Source: Hemibagrus wyckioides (taxonomy: Eukaryota; Chordata; Actinopteri; Siluriformes; Bagridae). From it: a stretch of 64,000 bases of DNA. Below, one piece after another: positions 58,424-64,000 of the stretch. The stretch lies in contig NC_080713.1 of the NCBI RefSeq assembly GCF_019097595.1, forward strand, positions 11,009,699 to 11,073,698, given 5' to 3'. Position 1 is the stretch's first letter. Each line of letters opens with the position of its first letter. The position numbers were made by a program, and so were the translations under genes. Under the pieces are notes generated by a model. It worked only from the letters and a program-made list of their open reading frames with translations. It did not search any database and was not told the origin of the DNA.

Positions 58424-59283
58424 ATCTGCCTGATGTTATAGTTATTCTATTTGTGATGCCAAAAAACACTGACATGTGATGTAAATAACACTAATTGTCT
58501 CATCACAATGGCATCTTTAAAAGGATGGGTTATTTAAGACCGCAAGTGAATAGTTAGTCCTCAAGGATGATGGGTTGAAAACAGGAAGGGCGACTGGATC
58601 ACATCATCACCAATACTGCAGGTCTTGTAGGATGTTGGCAGCAATACAGTGGTTAGTAATAACCAAAAGGAAGAATAACAGCAACAGTGGTGGTGCCCAA
58701 GGCTCAGTGACGCAGGTGGGGAGCAAAGGCTAGCTCATCTGGTCTGAAAAAATAAATTGCTTACAAATGCTAATGCTAGATATGATAAAAAAGGTGAACA
58801 AAAAGTGCATCGCTGTTTGCTGTGTGAGACTGCTTAGTAGCAGACCGGTCAGAGTGCCCACACTGACCCCTGTCCACTTCCAAAAAACATCTACAATGGG
58901 CATATGAGCATTAGAACTGGACCATAAAGCAATGGAAGAGAGTGGTCTGGTCTGAACCAGGTTTTCTTTTAATTATGTGGACAGCTTGGGCCATGTGTGT
59001 CACTTACTTAGGCAAGAGATGCAATATGGGAAGAAGGAAAGCTGGCAGAGGCAGTGTGATGCTCTGGGCGATATTTTGCTGGCATTTATGTGGATGTTAC
59101 TTTGACACATACCACCTACAAAGCATTGTTACAGACCAAGCACATCCCTTCATGGCAACAGTGGCCTCTTTCAGTAGGATAATACATCCGATCACACTGC
59201 AAAAATTGTTCAGGGATTGTCTGAGGAACATGACAATTCCTACACAATATTAGACAGGTGGTTTTAATGGTATGGCTGTATAA
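58424..59283 (+). mobile_element. Degraded Tc1/mariner-type transposon (family 1)
   Basis: The left end tgatctgcctgatgttatag and right end gtggttttaatggtatggct bracket recognisable transposase text: RKAGRGSVMLWAIFCW, and dna such as ttactttgacacataccacc. Frames are broken throughout. Confidence 0.65.
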
Positions 59284-59627
59284 CACAAACACACGTAACA
59301 TATTGTTGTGTTCATTTTCTCCATTTGTATTCATTTCAGCTGAATTTATGCATGGTACTTTTATCTGTATGCACCTTAGCAAAATTATAAATAGTATGGC
59401 ACATATAAAAGAGTGTTTTAGCATTTTCATTGTCATATTTACAGTCTTGTATTTAAAGTACACTTGCATACAGAAATTGGGCAGTGAGGATTTGATTAAC
59501 AACATAAAATAGAAGTTATACAATAGACCTCCTTGTTCAAATGAGAACACGGCTTTAGTACAGCTAAATTTAGTCATCCTAATGTTGTTAAAAGTCTGCT
59601 TATGTTATAGAAGTAATATACAGACCC

Positions 59628-59755
59628 ATTATATTATATTATATTATATTATATTATATTATATTATATTATATTATATTATATTATATTATATTATATT
59701 ATATTATATTATATTATATTATATTATATTATATTATATTATATTATATTATATT
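59628..59755. repeat. (ATATT)n pentanucleotide microsatellite
   Basis: About 25 perfect ATATT units. Confidence 0.97.
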
Positions 59756-60604
59756 TCCTAGTACAATTAAACACATGGACCATCTTCGTTCTGATTATGG
59801 AAACAGCTAAGCGGCACTGGCTGAAACTCACAGGTCTTGTCATCAAGAGAAGTGTGAAATTCTTTTCTGTAGCATCTAAGAGTTTAATGAAAGTTATTAC
59901 CCCACACCATTATTCCTGAAATGAAATGAAGGGTTATTTAACCTTCTCATTGTTGAACAGCAGCACAGGATTGTGGCCTCATTCATTCTGCTGCAATTCA
60001 ATCATCTCAGCCGAAGGTCACAAATGAACATCGAACCAGATAATATGCATTGGACATGGTGAATTCTGTTTCTGTAAAGGCTTTTAGTCATCCAGATCAT
60101 GATGAAGGGTTTATAGATAGCTAGGTATATGCTCTAACCTTGAACTTGCTTCAACCCATTTGCATAGTTGTTTTTGTCATAAATTTAGTCTGTAGTATTT
60201 GATGTGGTACAGCTATAAGAGTTCTTTTGAAATAAAATGGACAGAATATACTCTTACATGGACAACAATGGAGATATTCTGGAAAGAGGTGACAAGTAGA
60301 ATAAAAAAAAGAATTCATTCTTTCTATGTCAAACTGGAATATATAACAGAATGGACCTATTGTCTACATACAGTGACACATAATGGAATACATTTAACAC
60401 ACCAATCCACACTTTGAGACCATAGTGTCATGCTAATCTCCTGAGAGTCTGACAGAAAGGTTTAAATGCCAGTGCCTTCTATTATTAAGGAGAAATGATT
60501 AAGGATGTCAGATGAAAAAAGAAACTTCTTTTCAAGAAAATTGCAGCAAATTACAACTGCTATATATTTCGGATACATGTGCTCTATAAAGAACAGACCA
60601 GCTC

Positions 60605-60605
<1 letters not shown>

Positions 60606-60663
<58 letters not shown>
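60606..60663. repeat. (AAT)n microsatellite
   Basis: About 19 perfect TAA units. A shorter array of the same kind is at 3061-3120. Confidence 0.97.
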
Positions 60664-60667
<4 letters not shown>

Positions 60668-61199
60668 GAAAGAGTGTCCAAACTGGAATCTTGAATTAAT
60701 ATTGATAATATTTTTGATTAGCAGTTTTTGGTTACACCAAATAGTTCCTGTTGGTACTAAGTATAAATAGGGAATAAAAACCTCTGGTTTTTTAATGGCA
60801 AACATTCTGAAAGTTTGTGTAGTGGCAAAGACAATGTGTTGCAGTTCTCTAATAAAATCAAATCATATACAGGTCATATGCATATACTGATTACAGTTCA
60901 CTAGCAAGAAATGTGAAAAGTCGGTGCAAGGAAATAATGCAAGGATTGAAAAGAATTTGCCAGTGGTTGTGTCTCTGGTGCCCTATGCTGGAAAGGTAGC
61001 TCCAGAAGACTGATGTCACAGATCTAATGACAGACTCATGCAACAATCTTCCAGCAGGAGAAGGCCCAAGTCTAGGTTTAGAGCATAGGAGTATATTCCC
61101 TGAAATTTTACTATTCCTCTTAATACACTTTAGATTTTAATTTATAAAATAAATACTGATTTGCACACATGTTCAGTTGCATTCTTTATTCAAATGATA

Positions 61200-61610
61200 T
61201 ACAGTATGTTGCCAAAGATATGTGGACACCTGACTATAGCACTCAACAATTGAAACAATTATAAATTGAAAGAAGCCAATTATCTAAAATGTCTTCTTTT
61301 CAAATTTCCTTTCACTGGAACTAAAAAGTATATTACAGATGTGTTTCAACATGACAATTCCCCTGTGCACAAAACAAGGTCCAAATATTGTTTGCCAAGA
61401 ATGGTGTGAAAGATCTCAAGTGACTTGTACAGAGCCCTGACCTAAACCTCACTGAACACCTTTGGGGTGGGAATTAATTGAAACACCAGATATCAGTGCC
61501 CATCCTGCTGTGTTCTTGTGGCTGAATGGTTCACAATCTGGTGGAAAACAATCTAAGAAGAATAGAGACTATAATAGCAGTAATAAGGAGACAATTTTAA
61601 ATTAATTCTG
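61200..61610 (+). mobile_element. Degraded Tc1-like transposon (family 2)
   Basis: Begins acagtatgttgccaaagata and includes gtttcaacatgacaattccc, ctgtgcacaaaacaaggtcc and acctttggggtgggaattaa, aligned with the catalytic part of 47409-48672. Strongly diverged. Confidence 0.6.
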
Positions 61611-62974
61611 ATGGTTTCTTGGATGCTCTGCCAGGCCTTTAATGCAGCTAATTTTGAGATTCAGTTCAGGTGATAAACTTGGCCAATGGAGAATGTTCCA
61701 ATTTTTGCATTAAAGAAAGTCTTGGGTTGCTTTGGGTTATTGTCCATTGGTGCCGTGATGTACCATCTGAGTTTTAAAGCATTTGGATCAATATGACCAG
61801 ATAATATAGCACTATACTTCAGATATAATTTGTCATCAATATATATTGGAGAACCAGTTCCATTGGCAATCATTCATGATTAGGTGGTATGCTTCAGATC
61901 ATGAGCATTTTCATCCCTTATCCACATTTATCTCTTCCACTCACCAGTGAACACTGGCTCACCAGTGTTCAAAATTCTTCTGGTAAGATTTTCTCTTGAT
62001 TGTTGAGTTTAACACAAATACGCCTACCTCTTTGTAGATGTTTCAGTCTGGAAAGACCTCTTTTTTCATCTATCTATCTATATCTTTATACAAATATGTC
62101 AAGTTGTTATTTTTTTTGCCATGCCCCTGATGGGTTTGTTTTGATTTTTAAGCCTAATGGTGGCTTATGGCAGCTCTATGGACTTCATATTAAAAGTTAG
62201 CATCAGTCGAATCCAAATGTAAATGTAACACCAATTCTGGACCTTTTATATGCTGATTTTATATGTAAATTAACAAGATATTGTCTAGTTACTTTTTGTC
62301 CCTTAAAAAATGGGGTCGATTTAGTAAAAGTGCTGTATTTCCTACACTGTTTCCAGGATTTGGGTGTAAATCCCGCAAATAGATAATGTAGAGACATTGC
62401 ACTGTATATGTATAGAGCTAGTAGTATCAGGTGACACTACTTCAGTAAAGCTTAGAGTAGTATTAAAGGTAAAATATCATACGGAGAACTTTTCCACCAC
62501 ATAGACAGAAATTTTTCAAAAGACAGGAGATGAACAGAAGACTGAAAGCAGAAGAAATAAGGTAGAAGAAGAATCCATTATCTAGCTCTATAATAGAAGT
62601 TACAACTATCAGACACTGCTATCATATCCACCATTCACTGTTCTATCAGCTTCTTTTGAAAAGGTGAACAGTCTTTTTTTCATTCAACCTCTGTATGTAT
62701 AGCTCATGTATAGACAGCTGGGCTTTTAAAATGACAGAATGTAAGAGTTCAACTTTGATTTTGCATGTGACCTAGTTACAATACATCTGGGTCTGTCCTT
62801 GTGCCTTGTGAATATTTATGAGGCAATATATGATGAAAGAAAATTGTTTGCTCTGCATATTTGAGAGGAAAATGAGAGAAAGAGGAAAAACGAAGGGTCT
62901 GTGAGGGTCTATAGGGCTATCAGATTGAAGAGATGCAACCATCTATCCTACTGTTTTCCACCAGTCTCATCTTC

Positions 62975-63520
62975 CATTTACATTTATCAAATTTAGCACA
63001 CTCCCTTAACCAGAGAGACTTACAGAAATGCTGTTGAAATTTCTATCAATCTTCTTCTTCTTCTTCTTCTTTTGGCTTTTCCCTTCAGGGGTCGCCACAG
63101 CGAATCATCTCTCTCCACCTATCCCCATCTTCTGCATCCTCAACACTTACACCCACTAGCTTCATATCCTCATTTATTACATCCATATACCTCCTCTTTG
63201 GCCTTCCCCTTTGCCTCCTTCCTGGCAGCTCCATGTCCAACATTCTCCTACCAATATACTCACTCTCCCTCCTCTGAACATGTCCAAACCATCAGAATAC
63301 TGACGATTCGCATGGTTAAATTTGGCAATGTTTTAAGCCGGATGCCCTTCCTGACACAACCCTCTCTATTTATCCGGGCTTGGGACTGGCACAGAAGTCA
63401 CTGGACTGTGACCCCATGGCTAGATTAATTTTTATCAATGAATACATCAATACTAGTTCACTAGGTCACAGACTTATCAGTCTTATATCAGTCAGTCTAA
63501 ATCTCTTGATTTACATAAGT
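62975..63520 (+). mobile_element. SINE-like repeat (family B), split by a later insertion
   Basis: The left half (62975-63050) ends at ttgaaatttctatcaat and the right half (63433-63520) resumes with tatcaatgaatacatcaata. Comparison with the uninterrupted copy at 45195-45340 shows the halves belong together and that tatcaat is duplicated. Confidence 0.7.
63051..63432 (-). mobile_element. Truncated LINE with reverse transcriptase C-terminus
   Basis: On the minus strand the frame reads LPGRR...RYMDVI..., then DRWREMIRCGDP and stop, the typical end of a fish non-LTR retrotransposon ORF2, followed by a (GAA)n tail. Its other end has ggatgcccttcctgacacaa and atttatccgggcttgggact on plus, shared with the SINEs at 9379-9595 and 17685-17882. 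The bounding tatcaat repeats are the target duplication. Confidence 0.7.
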
Positions 63521-64000
63521 CGACACAGAAATGTTTAGAAATAGCTCTATCCTTTTTCCATGATATTAGAAGTACAGTAAGTAAATATATGTTATTGTCT
63601 CCTCGTTAACCTTGTTGTACTGCACTGTCATCGTTCTGCTTAGCCTGCCAGTGTGCTTGAGAGGTGTTGAAAACATGATGAAAAATCCCTTGATCACATG
63701 ACACTAATTACAATTACTGCATAATTGCAGTATTTTTTTCCTAGCAAAACCATTTCCCCTATTCTTACTCCACCACATTTCACTCATCAACAAACAATTT
63801 GTCTAAAATCTAGTAGTATCAACAGTACAGCTGTTCTAAACACCAACACCAGCAGCCATTTCAGAGAATCAAATCCATTTGAGGGACTGTCTAATATTCA
63901 TTATAAGAGTAATTAACAGAAACACACACCCTCATGCATACTTTCAATTCATATATTCTGATATTCCCTGTGAAGTCACGCACATACACAGTATACTGTA

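Larger units (their letters stand above)
47261..64000. other. Region 5' of shank2 exon 1 without recognised exon
   Basis: 16.7 kb presumed to be the first intron and/or upstream intergenic sequence. Every named feature in it is a mobile element or simple repeat. Stretches 48700-49600, 52330-53800, 54270-55970 and 56640-58420 contain nothing I can identify beyond scattered repeats. Confidence 0.5.

Noticed and set aside
59116..59577. 153-codon minus-strand ORF
   Set aside because: Overlaps the end of a decayed Tc1 relic in antisense; no recognisable domain.
63072..63428. 118-codon plus-strand ORF
   Set aside because: Antisense to the LINE reverse transcriptase remnant.

Overview
The window is vertebrate genomic DNA, almost certainly from a ray-finned fish. 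It carries one recognisable protein-coding gene, split by introns and read on the minus strand, in AT-rich sequence full of microsatellites, Tc1/mariner relics and tRNA-derived SINEs of teleost type. The repeat mixture resembles otophysan fish such as catfishes, but that placement is a guess. No bacterial, viral or organellar gene was seen.

The gene is shank2 (SH3 and multiple ankyrin repeat domains 2, a postsynaptic-density scaffold). Fourteen coding exons run from the start codon at 47245 down to the first part of the PDZ domain at 2307. Every junction has a GT donor and an AG acceptor, and reading phase is kept throughout (1,840 nt, 613 codons plus one base). In order the exons encode the N-terminal SPN (ubiquitin-like) domain, the ankyrin repeats, a basic/proline-rich linker, the SH3 domain and the beginning of PDZ. 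The rest of PDZ, the proline-rich region and the SAM domain are not here and should lie beyond position 1 on the minus strand.

Besides the long ankyrin-containing form, the window has two further start exons that match known mammalian Shank2 isoforms. One is a tiny exon at 20280-20313, spliced to the linker exon (SH3-PDZ form). The other is a 5' extension of the PDZ exon at 2307-2481 (PDZ-only form); a splice acceptor inside it serves the longer transcripts. A further possible start exon (21657-21684) and a possible cassette or poison exon (8569-8628) are proposed with lower confidence.

Layout: 1-2306 is an intron with a GAT-rich minisatellite; 2307-8149 holds the PDZ, spacer and SH3 exons; 8150-24329 holds the linker and last ankyrin exons among SINEs, MITEs and TCTA microsatellites. 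Intron 6 (24330-36754) is dominated by about 7 kb of tandem repeats: a TTGAC-type array and a minisatellite of roughly 180 units of 26-30 bp. From 36755 to 47260 lie the remaining ankyrin and SPN exons. From 47261 to 64000 there is a Tc1-like transposon with a disabled transposase, several older transposon relics, a nested LINE/SINE insertion and simple repeats, with no coding exon recognised. Intron n below means the intron after coding exon n.
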